Assembly (NCBI RefSeq): GCF_018257575.1
Contig: NZ_JAERJP010000014.1
Location: 1-64,000 of the forward strand
From: Tatumella sp. JGM91
GTDB lineage: Bacteria > Pseudomonadota > Gammaproteobacteria > Enterobacterales > Enterobacteriaceae
Reading direction: 5' to 3'
Length of the DNA stretch: 64,000 nt
Positions 9,522 through 17,904 of this stretch are shown here, one piece after another. The stretch's first letter is position 1; every line of letters starts with the position of its first letter. The notes under the pieces are model-generated. The model had not been told where the DNA came from, did not search any database, and saw only the letters and a program-made list of their open reading frames with translations. Both the position numbers and the translations under genes were made by a program.

Positions 9522-10793
9522 ATGTTGATTGGAGTAATAGCAGATGATTTCACCGGCGCCAGCGACATTGGCGTCACCCTGACAACAGGACTGCCGGAAG
9601 AAGGTGGCCTGCGCACAGCATTATATATCGGGGTGCCTGAGCAGGCGGCAGATCCACAGATCGGTGCCGGGGTTATTGCGCTGAAAAGCCGTTCACTGCC
9701 TGCCAGCGAAGCTATCGCCCTGTCATTACAGGCCTGCGACTGGCTGCTGGCCAGCGGATGCCGGCAAATTGTATTTAAATATTGTTCCACCTTTGACTCC
9801 ACCTCTCAGGGCAATATTGGCCCGGTGGCCGAGGCCCTGGCCCGTAAGCTCGGTACCGGCGGCGTGGTGGTATGTCCTGCATTTCCGGCAATGAAACGTA
9901 CGCTCTATCAGGGACACTTGTTTGTCAATGATCAGTTGCTGAATGAATCAGGGATGGAAAACCACCCCCTGACCCCGATGACCGATGCGGATATTCGTCG
10001 TGTACTGGCGAGCCAGTCACAGCATCCGCAGGGATATATCAGCTGGCAACAGGTACAACAAGGCAGCGATGAAATCAGCCGCCAATTAAAGCGACTGGCT
10101 GAGCAGCAGATCGGTCTGGTGGTGGTGGATGCGATCACTGATCAGGACTTACTGCAGATTGCCGGGGCCTGTGCCGATGCACCGCTGCTGACCGGAGCAT
10201 CGGCTATTGCCCGCGGCCTGCCGCATAATTTTATTCGTCGTGGTGAAACGGCAGGCGAAATTGCTCCGCAGTTCAGTGTGAGCGGTAAAGGTGTGATTCT
10301 GGCAGGCAGTTGTTCACGCACCACATTACGCCAGATTGACTACCACCGGCAGCAATATGCCGTACTGCCTCTGGATGTTGAGCAAATCATCCGCGGCGAC
10401 ACCGACACCGCAGAACTGCTGAAATTCGTCGATGATAATCAGCAAAAATATCCTCTGATTTATACTTCAGGAGATCCGGCGCAGGTTACGGCGTTACAGC
10501 AGCCTTATGGCCGCGAAAAAGTTTCTCAGGCGATTGAACAATTTTTCGCTGCTCTGGCGGTACAGCTGGTCGGGGCCGGTGTACGGCGTCTGGTGGTCGG
10601 CGGCGGAGAAACATCCGGGGCGATTGTCAGTGGCCTGGGCATTGAAAGTCTGGTTATCGGTGCCGAACTCAGTACCGGCGTCCCGGCATTACGGGCAAAA
10701 CAGGGACAAATAACCCTCGGACTGGCCTTAAAATCAGGTAATTTTGGTGATGAGGCCTTTTTCTCCCGTGCACTGGCCAGACTGACAGCATAA
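9522..10793 (+). CDS. Four-carbon acid sugar kinase (3-oxo-tetronate kinase family, OtnK/YgbK-like)
   Basis: Member of the DUF1537/OtnK kinases, which phosphorylate 3-oxo-tetronates (L-erythronate or D-threonate derived) at C4. The N-terminal domain starts with GVIADDFTGASDIGVTL and contains FKYCSTFDSTSQGNIGPV, which binds the sugar acid. The C-terminal nucleotide-binding domain has LAGSCSRTTLRQI and the glycine-rich VVGGGETSGAIVSGLG. It has 423 aa. A GGAG site lies 7 nt before the ATG. The pathway dehydrogenase (ygbJ/ltnD) and isomerase (otnI) are absent from the window, so the local pathway is incomplete. Confidence 0.9.
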   Translation: MLIGVIADDFTGASDIGVTLTTGLPEEGGLRTALYIGVPEQAADPQIGAGVIALKSRSLPASEAIALSLQACDWLLASGCRQIVFKYCSTFDSTSQGNIGPVAEALARKLGTGGVVVCPAFPAMKRTLYQGHLFVNDQLLNESGMENHPLTPMTDADIRRVLASQSQHPQGYISWQQVQQGSDEISRQLKRLAEQQIGLVVVDAITDQDLLQIAGACADAPLLTGASAIARGLPHNFIRRGETAGEIAPQFSVSGKGVILAGSCSRTTLRQIDYHRQQYAVLPLDVEQIIRGDTDTAELLKFVDDNQQKYPLIYTSGDPAQVTALQQPYGREKVSQAIEQFFAALAVQLVGAGVRRLVVGGGETSGAIVSGLGIESLVIGAELSTGVPALRAKQGQITLGLALKSGNFGDEAFFSRALARLTA

Positions 10794-10807
10794 ACCCACC
10801 GCAAATA

Positions 10808-10838
10808 GCGGCTCCGTATCCCCGCGGTGCGGAGCCGC
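10808..10838 (+). terminator. Hairpin after the tetronate-type kinase
   Basis: A 9-bp perfect stem (10808-10816 with 10830-10838, loop 13 nt) begins 15 nt after the kinase stop. No U-tract follows. Confidence 0.45.
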
Positions 10839-10910
10839 ATCAGCCCCTCCTCCCTGCCACTGTGTTATCCTGCCCGCTGTTTCCGGATATCAGCTTCAGG
10901 ATAATCACCA

Positions 10911-11672
10911 ATGATGTTCAGCACTTTCCGGCAGGCAATAATGGACTTTACCCCGCCGCCTGCACGCCAGTTACCTGATAATTTTTTACTCCGCCGTGAA
11001 GGCAGGCTGGCCGAATACTATATTCCGTTCGACTACCTTAACCCTGCTGCACGTCTCGTGCTGGTGGGCATTACCCCCGGCTATCAGCAGTGGCTGCATG
11101 CGGTGACAGCCGCACACCAGGCGCTGAAAAACGGAGCGACTGATCAGCAGGCATTATATCTTGCCAAACAGCAAGGAGCATTCAGTGGTGCGATCCGTAA
11201 TAATCTGACGCAGTTACTGGACGCGATTGGCTTATCTGGCTGGCTGGGTATCGCGTCCTGCAGCTCATTATTCAGCGATCACTTATCGTTAGTGCACTTC
11301 ACTTCCCTGTTTAATCAGCCGGTATTTATCGATGGTAAAAATTACAATAACACGCCCTCTTTCCGTCACTCCCCTTTACTGCAGCACAGTATCGAACGCG
11401 GATTTGCAGCCGAAGCCCGCCAGTTGCCTGATGCGGTTTTTGTCCCTTTAGGCCCGGTGGCTAGCGCCGGGGTTGAATGGCTGGTTCAGCAGCAACAGAT
11501 TGACCCGGCGAAAATCCTGACCGGCTTACCCCATCCTTCCGGGGCCAACAGCGAAAGGATCCATTATTTTCCGGGTAAAAAAACACGTGACACACTGTCA
11601 CGGCACACCAACCCGCAGGCTCTGGATCTGGCAAGGGAAAAGCTGATAACAAAAGTGGCAAAACTGCGCTGA
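10911..11672 (+). CDS. Uracil-DNA glycosylase-fold protein, function unknown
   Basis: A 253-aa soluble protein. The strand-loop LVLVGITPGYQQW resembles the UDG motif 1 loop, and GLPHPSGANSERIHYFPG resembles UDG motif 2 (H-P-S-G-x-N). It also has a central SCSSLFSDHLSLVHFTSLF segment. Classical UDGs use Asp in motif 1, which is not evident here, so DNA-glycosylase activity should not be assumed. It stands alone between two hairpins and converges with the GST gene. I do not recognise an E. coli K-12 orthologue. Confidence 0.6.
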   Translation: MMFSTFRQAIMDFTPPPARQLPDNFLLRREGRLAEYYIPFDYLNPAARLVLVGITPGYQQWLHAVTAAHQALKNGATDQQALYLAKQQGAFSGAIRNNLTQLLDAIGLSGWLGIASCSSLFSDHLSLVHFTSLFNQPVFIDGKNYNNTPSFRHSPLLQHSIERGFAAEARQLPDAVFVPLGPVASAGVEWLVQQQQIDPAKILTGLPHPSGANSERIHYFPGKKTRDTLSRHTNPQALDLAREKLITKVAKLR

Positions 11673-11678
11673 AATATC

Positions 11679-11698
11679 GTGCCGGCCGCCACCGGCAC
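11679..11698. terminator. Hairpin between convergent genes
   Basis: A 7-bp stem (11679-11685 with 11692-11698) lies between the convergent UDG-like gene and the GST gene. It could end transcription from either side, though it lacks a clear T-tract. Confidence 0.35.
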
Positions 11699-11714
11699 AC
11701 CGGCAAGTAAGCAG

Positions 11715-12347
11715 TTATCCGCCAACAGGTCCGGCATCCAGCGCCTGTGCCTGCTGCAGGGAAGGTAACGCCGATAATGTCTGCAGATAAGTATCAATCG
11801 CCGGATACAGGCCGTCGATCATTCCCCGTTTGTGCAGTAACAGCAGCACCCAGCCAATCATAAAATCAGCGCCCGTCAGCTGCTCACCGGTAATATAACG
11901 GCGGCCACTCAGTTGCTGATTTACATAACTGAACACTTTATTAAATTCATTATTCGCGTAATTCTCTGTCCAGCGCAGTTCGGTTCCGGCAGCCGTTTCG
12001 AAACTATTAAACAGACGTAACAGTACCGGGACCATGGCCGAGCTTTCCGCAAAATGGATCCACTCATAGTATTCGGCATACTGCGGGCTGCCGGCCGGCG
12101 GACGCAGGCCAGGGGCAAAACGTTCGATCAGTAACTCGATAATCGCGCCTGACTCGCTGATAATCTGCCCGTCAAGCTCAATCACCGGGGATTTGCCCAG
12201 CGGGTGTACTTTCTTAAGAGATTCCGGGGCCAGCTGCGTCACAGCATCACGCTGATAATAAATAACCTGATGGGGGATCTTTGCTTCCAGCAATAACCAG
12301 TGGACGCGGAAAGAACGGGAATCATTCAGATGGTGTAAGGTAATCAT
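11715..12347 (-). CDS. Glutathione S-transferase family protein
   Basis: Cytoplasmic GST of 210 aa. The N-terminal thioredoxin-fold domain runs to about residue 80, with the glutathione-binding VHPLGKSPVIELDG (cis-Pro) and ISESGAIIELLIERF (Glu-Ser gamma-glutamyl binding) motifs. An all-helical C-terminal domain contains ITGEQLTGADFMIG, the N-capping box of GSTs. The ATG at 12347 (MITLHHLNDS) is preferred to the one five codons upstream because it matches bacterial relatives and has GGAA upstream. The substrate is unknown. Confidence 0.9.
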   Translation of the reverse strand: MITLHHLNDSRSFRVHWLLLEAKIPHQVIYYQRDAVTQLAPESLKKVHPLGKSPVIELDGQIISESGAIIELLIERFAPGLRPPAGSPQYAEYYEWIHFAESSAMVPVLLRLFNSFETAAGTELRWTENYANNEFNKVFSYVNQQLSGRRYITGEQLTGADFMIGWVLLLLHKRGMIDGLYPAIDTYLQTLSALPSLQQAQALDAGPVGG

Positions 12348-12474
12348 ACTGTTTCCATTCACTCACTCTGGCTGCCGCAGAATGCAGCAGCGACAGACCT
12401 TATACTAGCATAAAGGTCTGTGGTGCAATTCGTTAGCCGGATGCGGATACCGCCAGTACCTGCCGCCGCTCCCC

Positions 12475-13716
12475 TTAGCCAGAGTATTCAATAATCGATA
12501 ATCCGGCATTGTAGTCAGTGCTGTAAATGATCCCCTGAGCATCAACAAACACATCACAGGACTGGATGACTTTCGGCCTTCCCGGCCGGGTATCCATCAT
12601 TTTTTGCGGTGCGGCCGGAACCAGGGCTGCGGTCTCTTCCGGACGGTAAGGATCACTGATGTCATAGGCCCGGACGCCGGCATTCTGATAGGTGGCAAAA
12701 ATCAGCGTTGAACTGATAAAACTGCCCGGCCGGTTTTCATGCAAATTATGCGGGCCAAAATGTGCCCCTTTAGCAATATAATCGGCTTCGCCGGGCTGCG
12801 GAAAGGTAGAAATACTCACCGGATTGGACGGGTCACGGATATCGAACAACCAGATAAACTTTTCACCATCCTGCTGTTTATCCAGCACGGCTTCATCCAG
12901 AACCACCAGCAAATTCCGCTCCGGCAGGGGTAACGCCGTATGGGTACCGCCGCCAAACGGCGGGCTCCAGTTACGGTGGCTGAGCAGCTTCGGAGCACTG
13001 CGATCCTTAATATCAAGGATGGTCAGGCCTCCGTCACGCCAGCTACCATAGGCCGTATCCCCGCTGATAATCGCATGGTGAAGGGCATAGCGTTTACCTT
13101 CCGGCCAGTCAGGCACTTCCCCGGCCTGCTGATTCATACCCGGCAACCACCATTTTCCGGCGACTACCGGCTTGCGCGGATCCGCCAGGTCAATGGTCAG
13201 GAAAATATAATCGGTAAAACCGTCAATCAGTGCCGATACATAGGCCCAGCGTCCGCCGATATACCAGATACGGTGAATACCGATCCCGTTCAGAGGCAAA
13301 AAGCTGATTTCACGGGGCTGTTGCGGCACAGAAATATCGAAAACACGTAATCCGGCACTCCAGCCATGCTGTTCAATATCGCTGACCGTATCTCCGACCT
13401 GACGAGTGTAATACACTTTCTCATCGGCGAAACGGGTATCCGCAAACAGGTCACGGGCGTTGATCACCAGCAACAGATCATCATGGGTCTGTAGATGTAT
13501 ATTCCAGGTACCCGGCGGTGCTGCTACATAATTAACGGTTTTCGGCTGCCGGGGATCCCGGACATCCACCACCGAAAATCCTCCCGAGACCATATGTCCG
13601 ATATACGCAAAACCGCGATGCACCATCAGCTGAACCCCGTCAGGACGCCCTCCCTGATCACTGTGACCGATCAGCCGCATATTGCGGCTGTATTCCGGTT
13701 GCGGTAATGCGCTCAT
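12475..13716 (-). CDS. LVIVD-repeat beta-propeller protein
   Basis: A 413-aa protein built of repeated V-x-D-[IV]-x-D-P-x-x-P units (VVDVRDPRQPKTV, VFDISVPQQP, TIDLADPRKPVV, ILDIKDRSAPKLL, LFDIRDPSNPV, AYDISDPYRPEE), the LVIVD-repeat signature of a beta-propeller. No signal peptide is seen at the chosen start. The ATG at 13716 has an AGGCAGAG site and lies 10 nt after the stop of the RbsB-like gene. The longer reading to 13776 would overlap that gene. It is probably co-transcribed with the binding protein upstream. Role unknown; a cytoplasmic or moonlighting propeller enzyme is possible. Confidence 0.8.
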   Translation of the reverse strand: MSALPQPEYSRNMRLIGHSDQGGRPDGVQLMVHRGFAYIGHMVSGGFSVVDVRDPRQPKTVNYVAAPPGTWNIHLQTHDDLLLVINARDLFADTRFADEKVYYTRQVGDTVSDIEQHGWSAGLRVFDISVPQQPREISFLPLNGIGIHRIWYIGGRWAYVSALIDGFTDYIFLTIDLADPRKPVVAGKWWLPGMNQQAGEVPDWPEGKRYALHHAIISGDTAYGSWRDGGLTILDIKDRSAPKLLSHRNWSPPFGGGTHTALPLPERNLLVVLDEAVLDKQQDGEKFIWLFDIRDPSNPVSISTFPQPGEADYIAKGAHFGPHNLHENRPGSFISSTLIFATYQNAGVRAYDISDPYRPEETAALVPAAPQKMMDTRPGRPKVIQSCDVFVDAQGIIYSTDYNAGLSIIEYSG

Positions 13717-13726
13717 TATCTCTGCC

Positions 13727-14791
13727 TTATTTCGCTTTCGCTTCGAGGGTAGCGAACCATGGTGCAACGAAATCATTGGTGGTGCCCCAGCCGGGGATAA
13801 TTTTTGGCAGGCTGGCCATATTCACATCACCGCTCTGCTGGTTCAGCAACGCCTGAGATACGGCATCGGCCTTAAATTCATAAGTGGCCGGGGTGGGTTC
13901 TCCGGCTATTTTCAGGGCAACCAGCCGCACGTTAGTCGCGCCAATCAGCTGCGGATCAACCGCTGCCGTCATCTGCCACGGACTGTTTTTACTGTGCATC
14001 ATCTGTAAATCCTGGTTAGAAATATCGATGCTATACAGTTTGATCTCTGTCCGGCCATTTTCCTGTAATGCTTTATAAGCTCCCTGACTGAAGGCATCCC
14101 ATGACCCCCAGATAGCGTCAATTTTACCTTTCGGGTATTTCGCCAGGATAGCACCGACTTTATTCGCGGTATCACCCTGCACATCGGTAGACACTGCCCC
14201 CAGAGATTCCAGCTGTGTGATCCCCGGGTTCTTTTTCAGTAGCTGCTGGTACTCTTTCTCACGACGGTCCATCGGCGGGAACCCGGCAACCCACAGTTTC
14301 ACAATATTTGCTTTCCCGTGAAAATCTTTTACCAGTTGCCCGAAAGACATATCCGTCAGTGAAGCATCATCCTGGCGGGTAACGGTCACTGCCGGAATAT
14401 TGTCCGGTACGGCAGTATCAAACACCGACACCGCAATCCCTGCATCGGTAATACGTTTTACCAGATCGTCTGAATAGGGTGCACGTCCCTGGGAGAGAAT
14501 AATGCCGTCATATTTCTGGATAATTGCCTGATTCACAAAATCCTGGAAACGGGCATCGTCACCATTACTCAGGAAAGTATTCACTTTGAAGCCCAGTTTT
14601 CTGGCCTGCTTAATTGCACCGGCCAGAAACTGGGTCGTGTTATCGTCAGATCCCAGGTTACGGATCACAGCAATACGCACCGGACCATGGTGGTTTGCCA
14701 GTGCTGCCGGTAAAGGTGCCATGACATCCGCGAAAACCGGTGTACTGCCCAGTAAACTCAGTGCCAGTAAAGAGAGTGCTATCTTTTTCAT
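13727..14791 (-). CDS. Periplasmic sugar-binding protein, RbsB-like (orphan ABC solute receptor)
   Basis: Type I periplasmic-binding protein of 354 aa with a cleavable signal peptide (MKKIALSLLALSLLGSTPVFA, cut after residue 21). Recognisable segments include VRIAVIRNLGSDDNTTQFLAG, YDGIILSQGR, DAIWGSWDAFSQGAYKAL and the hinge region MTAAVDPQLIGATNV. These are typical of ribose/galactose/rhamnose receptors. No permease or ATPase gene is adjacent; the following gene is the LVIVD protein. It may serve an ABC transporter encoded elsewhere, or act as a chemoreceptor ligand carrier. The ligand cannot be told from sequence. Confidence 0.85.
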   Translation of the reverse strand: MKKIALSLLALSLLGSTPVFADVMAPLPAALANHHGPVRIAVIRNLGSDDNTTQFLAGAIKQARKLGFKVNTFLSNGDDARFQDFVNQAIIQKYDGIILSQGRAPYSDDLVKRITDAGIAVSVFDTAVPDNIPAVTVTRQDDASLTDMSFGQLVKDFHGKANIVKLWVAGFPPMDRREKEYQQLLKKNPGITQLESLGAVSTDVQGDTANKVGAILAKYPKGKIDAIWGSWDAFSQGAYKALQENGRTEIKLYSIDISNQDLQMMHSKNSPWQMTAAVDPQLIGATNVRLVALKIAGEPTPATYEFKADAVSQALLNQQSGDVNMASLPKIIPGWGTTNDFVAPWFATLEAKAK

Positions 14792-15008
14792 GTTGTGCCC
14801 CGAAATGCCCGCCTGTGAACAGGCTGATTATTTTAATTTCTGTAACTGCTGCTTTGTCTGTCCTGCCTGACCCCCGCCATTGTCCCGGCGGGCATATATC
14901 CTTCTAAACAGATATCCATCTGGATGTCTGGACGTCATATTACATAATCCCTTACCTGCTGGCTACCGTCATCCGTATCCCTGTAAAAAATTTCTCCGGC
15001 GGAGATCT

Positions 15009-15452
15009 TCAGGGCTGATAACGGATCCGGACGATACCCAGATGGTGGGCCATTTCCCGCAGAAACACAAAATAGCAAAACTCAGCAATCTCCGGTTCAG
15101 TCAGGGGGAATGGCCCGTAAGACAGCCGATCTGTCAGCTGATTAAATGCCGACTCTATTGCCTGTGGCGTAATATCATCGCTGCCCGCCAGCCAGCGCTG
15201 ACAAACGCGGTGCAGCAGCATATCGCTGCTAATGGCATGGAGGTTGCCCGGCAGTATTTTCCCCTGTGATTCAAGGATTTCTTCTGTCCTGTAAATCAGC
15301 GTCTCCACAGCCAGCGCATCTGCCTGCCCGGCAGAAAACAGGCCATCTCCCGCCTGCTGATAACCGCCTTTTAGCACTGACAGCACCGTATCCTGCGGAT
15401 GATAAAAAGTAACTGACTGTGCAGACACCGAAAAAAAATACGCTGACATCAT
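15009..15452 (-). CDS. Hypothetical protein, 147 aa
   Basis: I do not recognise a family. It has a good AGGAGA ribosome site 6 nt before the ATG at 15452, so translation is likely. The protein is soluble, mildly acidic and predicted mostly helical after residue 25, with no signal peptide or membrane segment. It contains VLKGGYQQAGDGLFSAGQ near the N-terminus and FCYFVFLREMAHHLGIVRI at the end. It stands alone between the RbsB-like gene and yecA. No function is proposed. Confidence 0.55.
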   Translation of the reverse strand: MMSAYFFSVSAQSVTFYHPQDTVLSVLKGGYQQAGDGLFSAGQADALAVETLIYRTEEILESQGKILPGNLHAISSDMLLHRVCQRWLAGSDDITPQAIESAFNQLTDRLSYGPFPLTEPEIAEFCYFVFLREMAHHLGIVRIRYQP

Positions 15453-15772
15453 GTGTTCTCCTGATCTCTGAAAAATGTTTTATCGGATAGTGACATTACC
15501 AATATACCGGTCACCGCCCTGCGGACGATGTGTTTATGAGCTGACAACAGACGCAGTAACAGCATAAATGAATAACAGATCGACGGGGAAAGTGCAGAGT
15601 AATCAACAGACCAGCCAGTGATCATTTGCCGGGATTTGATCGCCTGATGGCAAAGACAAAAATACAACAGCCACCGCCCCTGTTATTTCAGGGAACGGTG
15701 GCTGTCAGGGGGATATCCGCCGGGCAGTCAGTAATTAAACAAACACCCGCAGCAATCAGTCAGTGGTATGGA
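15453..15772. other. Intergenic region between the unknown gene and yecA
   Basis: A 320-nt stretch without a supported gene. It holds the yecA terminator (15652-15705) and presumably the promoter of the gene ending at 15009. Nothing else is recognised. Confidence 0.5.
15652..15705 (-). terminator. Intrinsic terminator of yecA
   Basis: Read on the minus strand, a 10-bp stem (15696-15705 with 15667-15676) encloses an inner 5-bp stem (CCCTG/CAGGG). It is followed by a T-rich tail with five consecutive T. It lies about 70 nt after the yecA stop. Confidence 0.75.
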
Positions 15773-16447
15773 TCAATGCAGGCAGCATTGTTTAAATTTC
15801 TTACCACTGCCACACGGACAAGGATCATTACGTCCGGCGGTAACTTCAGCAATAAAGGGCTGACTGACGACTTGTGGCGGGTGGTCTGTACGTAACGCCA
15901 GCCAGTAGTTATACAGAGCCAGTGCTGACGGTGTGATAATCTCAATCGCGGCGTCATACTCTTCGGGGGTCAGGGTTTCCAGCCGGTCGAAGTTCTCTTC
16001 TTTACCATGCAAAGCAATCGCTTCAAAGGCAGGTTGCAGGCTTTCCGGCAGTTCAGGCCAGCGGCCAAGTGCAACGCCACGCATATAGCCAAAACACCAT
16101 TCTTCAACAATGGTGAACTCCTGACCTTCCATCTCTCTGACCCCAAACAATGGTTCAAACTGATCCTGATATTCGGTCAGACGCTGGTCAATATCGTCCA
16201 TATGCTGGAAAGTCAGCGTCATAAAGCGCTCCATTTCCCGCTCAGAACGCCAGCGCGGCACTTTATCTGCCCCGCCCCATACGGCGACCAGCCACTGATC
16301 AGGTTCAGCCATCACCGGTCCGGACAGAATTGCCGTCAGCAGCCCATCCAGCCCCGAAACATCCAGCACTGAAGTTTCATCGCCATATTTCATGAAGATA
16401 TCATCCAGCCATTCAAGCTCTTTCTCTGTCAGGGGGCCCTGTGTCAT
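15773..16447 (-). CDS. yecA: UPF0149/YecA family protein with SEC-C zinc motif
   Basis: A 224-aa cytoplasmic protein. The N-terminal YgfB/UPF0149 helical domain (about residues 1-180) includes [25 protein letters not shown] and [19 protein letters not shown]-terminal SEC-C zinc-binding domain follows, with [13 protein letters not shown] at the end, as found in SecA. E. coli YecA (221 aa) binds metal and has been linked to the Sec system and ribosomes; the exact function is unsettled. It is monocistronic with its own terminator. Confidence 0.93.
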   Translation of the reverse strand: MTQGPLTEKELEWLDDIFMKYGDETSVLDVSGLDGLLTAILSGPVMAEPDQWLVAVWGGADKVPRWRSEREMERFMTLTFQHMDDIDQRLTEYQDQFEPLFGVREMEGQEFTIVEEWCFGYMRGVALGRWPELPESLQPAFEAIALHGKEENFDRLETLTPEEYDAAIEIITPSALALYNYWLALRTDHPPQVVSQPFIAEVTAGRNDPCPCGSGKKFKQCCLH

Positions 16448-16683
16448 TGCGTATTACCTCTTCTCTGCAACCGGTGATATACCGGTATCGGCTAATCGGT
16501 AATTATAACAGCAGACACTCGCCATGAGTCGATTTGTCGACCGTCACGCTTCACAGTTGGCCACTTTCCTGGCGTATCACCCGACCGTCATCACCCCGCG
16601 GCTCATCCGTGGCTGCGCAGGTCCGGCAAGTCAGAGCAACGCCGGCGGCGGCCTCCGGTTCCGGAATCCGCTAACTGAACACC

Positions 16684-16711
16684 TGTAACAACGGCATATG
16701 CCGTTGTTACA
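16684..16711 (-). terminator. Perfect 28-nt palindrome after the lipase-like gene
   Basis: A 28-nt sequence that is its own reverse complement (12-bp arms TGTAACAACGGC around a central ATAT) starts 7 nt after the stop codon at 16718. As RNA it forms a 12-bp hairpin with a 4-nt loop. No T-tract follows on the minus strand. Confidence 0.55.
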
Positions 16712-16717
16712 CCAGAG

Positions 16718-17845
16718 TTATTGTGCGCCTGACATGACTTTAAAGACAAAAGGAACCGAGTCACGCAGGGAGACGTTAACCGTTTCACTGTGATCCATAC
16801 CGGCATATTCTTTTATTTCCACCGGAGTACCCGCAGCTTTTACCTCACGGGCAAATTGCTGCTGCATGGCCGTCGGGACATTAATATCGTTCAGGCCGAT
16901 ACCGATAAACACCGGATGGTTAATTTTCAGTGTGTTATAACGCAAAGACGGTAACTGTGAATCCAGCAGTCCCTGGAAGTCAGGCTGAAAACTGTTTTTA
17001 TCATTCAGCCCCTGTGTCATCACATGACGGGTCAGCGGAGCAATACATAAGGTTTCGGCCAGTTTAACATCCGATACCGCCCGTTTCTGAAAGTAGTCAG
17101 CGGCTTTCAGTTGCTTATTCTCATCGGCTGCCGACAAAAAGATATAGTAGGCATACGGTATTTTCGGATCACCACCGACCCGGTTGTGCGTTGATTTAAA
17201 AATATCACTGACCGTGGTATGCGCATTAATATAAGGTGTACCGGTCAGTACCGTGCCCAGGACATGCAGTGCCGGCGCATAAGACGGCTGATAACCGGAA
17301 GCAGCAAAGGCAGCATGTGCTCCCTGAGACTGACCGATAATGATAATTTTATTACTTAACGGGAAGCTTTTCAGAGACGCTGAAATACTGTCCAGCACAC
17401 TCCAGGCTTCAGAACGGGAATTCAGATAATGATGTAACCCCGGAGAGCCAAGCCCTGCATAATCCGGAGCCACCACCGCAAATCCCAGCGACAGCCAGCT
17501 GTTCAGATATTGCTGATCACGCGGGGTGCGCGGGTTCAGGGAGGGGGCACACTGATAAGCAACGCCGACGGTACCGTGGGTCCATACCACCACTGGCCAG
17601 CCGCCCTCAGGGGCCGGGCCTTTCGGTAAAAAAACCGCGCCACTGTCTTCACGGTGTGTTTTACCATCGATGCCACTAATCGATGTGTAATGGATCAGAT
17701 ACTGTGCCGAAGCCTCTGATAAACCGTGATCGGCCGGTAACGGCGCTTTTTCCAGTAATACCCCGTTGGGGGTTAGCGGAGCCGCATGGGCTGTCATACC
17801 CAGGCTGATAGCTGAAGCCAGTAATGCGCCGGCAAATTTTATCAT
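16718..17845 (-). CDS. Exported alpha/beta-hydrolase, secretory-lipase-like
   Basis: A 375-aa protein with a signal peptide (MIKFAGALLASAISLGMTAHA, cut after about residue 21). The alpha/beta-hydrolase features are the oxyanion-region VVVWTHGTVGVAYQCAPS, nucleophile Ser in IIGQSQGAHAAF, acid Asp in IGLNDINVP and catalytic His in AGMDHSET. The 'lid' region resembles secretory lipases of the LIP family. It lies 59 nt after mdtP on the same strand, so may be in the mdt transcript. The substrate (ester or lipid) is unknown. Confidence 0.82.
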   Translation of the reverse strand: MIKFAGALLASAISLGMTAHAAPLTPNGVLLEKAPLPADHGLSEASAQYLIHYTSISGIDGKTHREDSGAVFLPKGPAPEGGWPVVVWTHGTVGVAYQCAPSLNPRTPRDQQYLNSWLSLGFAVVAPDYAGLGSPGLHHYLNSRSEAWSVLDSISASLKSFPLSNKIIIIGQSQGAHAAFAASGYQPSYAPALHVLGTVLTGTPYINAHTTVSDIFKSTHNRVGGDPKIPYAYYIFLSAADENKQLKAADYFQKRAVSDVKLAETLCIAPLTRHVMTQGLNDKNSFQPDFQGLLDSQLPSLRYNTLKINHPVFIGIGLNDINVPTAMQQQFAREVKAAGTPVEIKEYAGMDHSETVNVSLRDSVPFVFKVMSGAQ

Positions 17846-17904
17846 CTGTTTCTCCTGTCAGTGAACCCGTCAGCCTGCGGCGGACTGCCGCACTGCCGTG
17901 CTGT

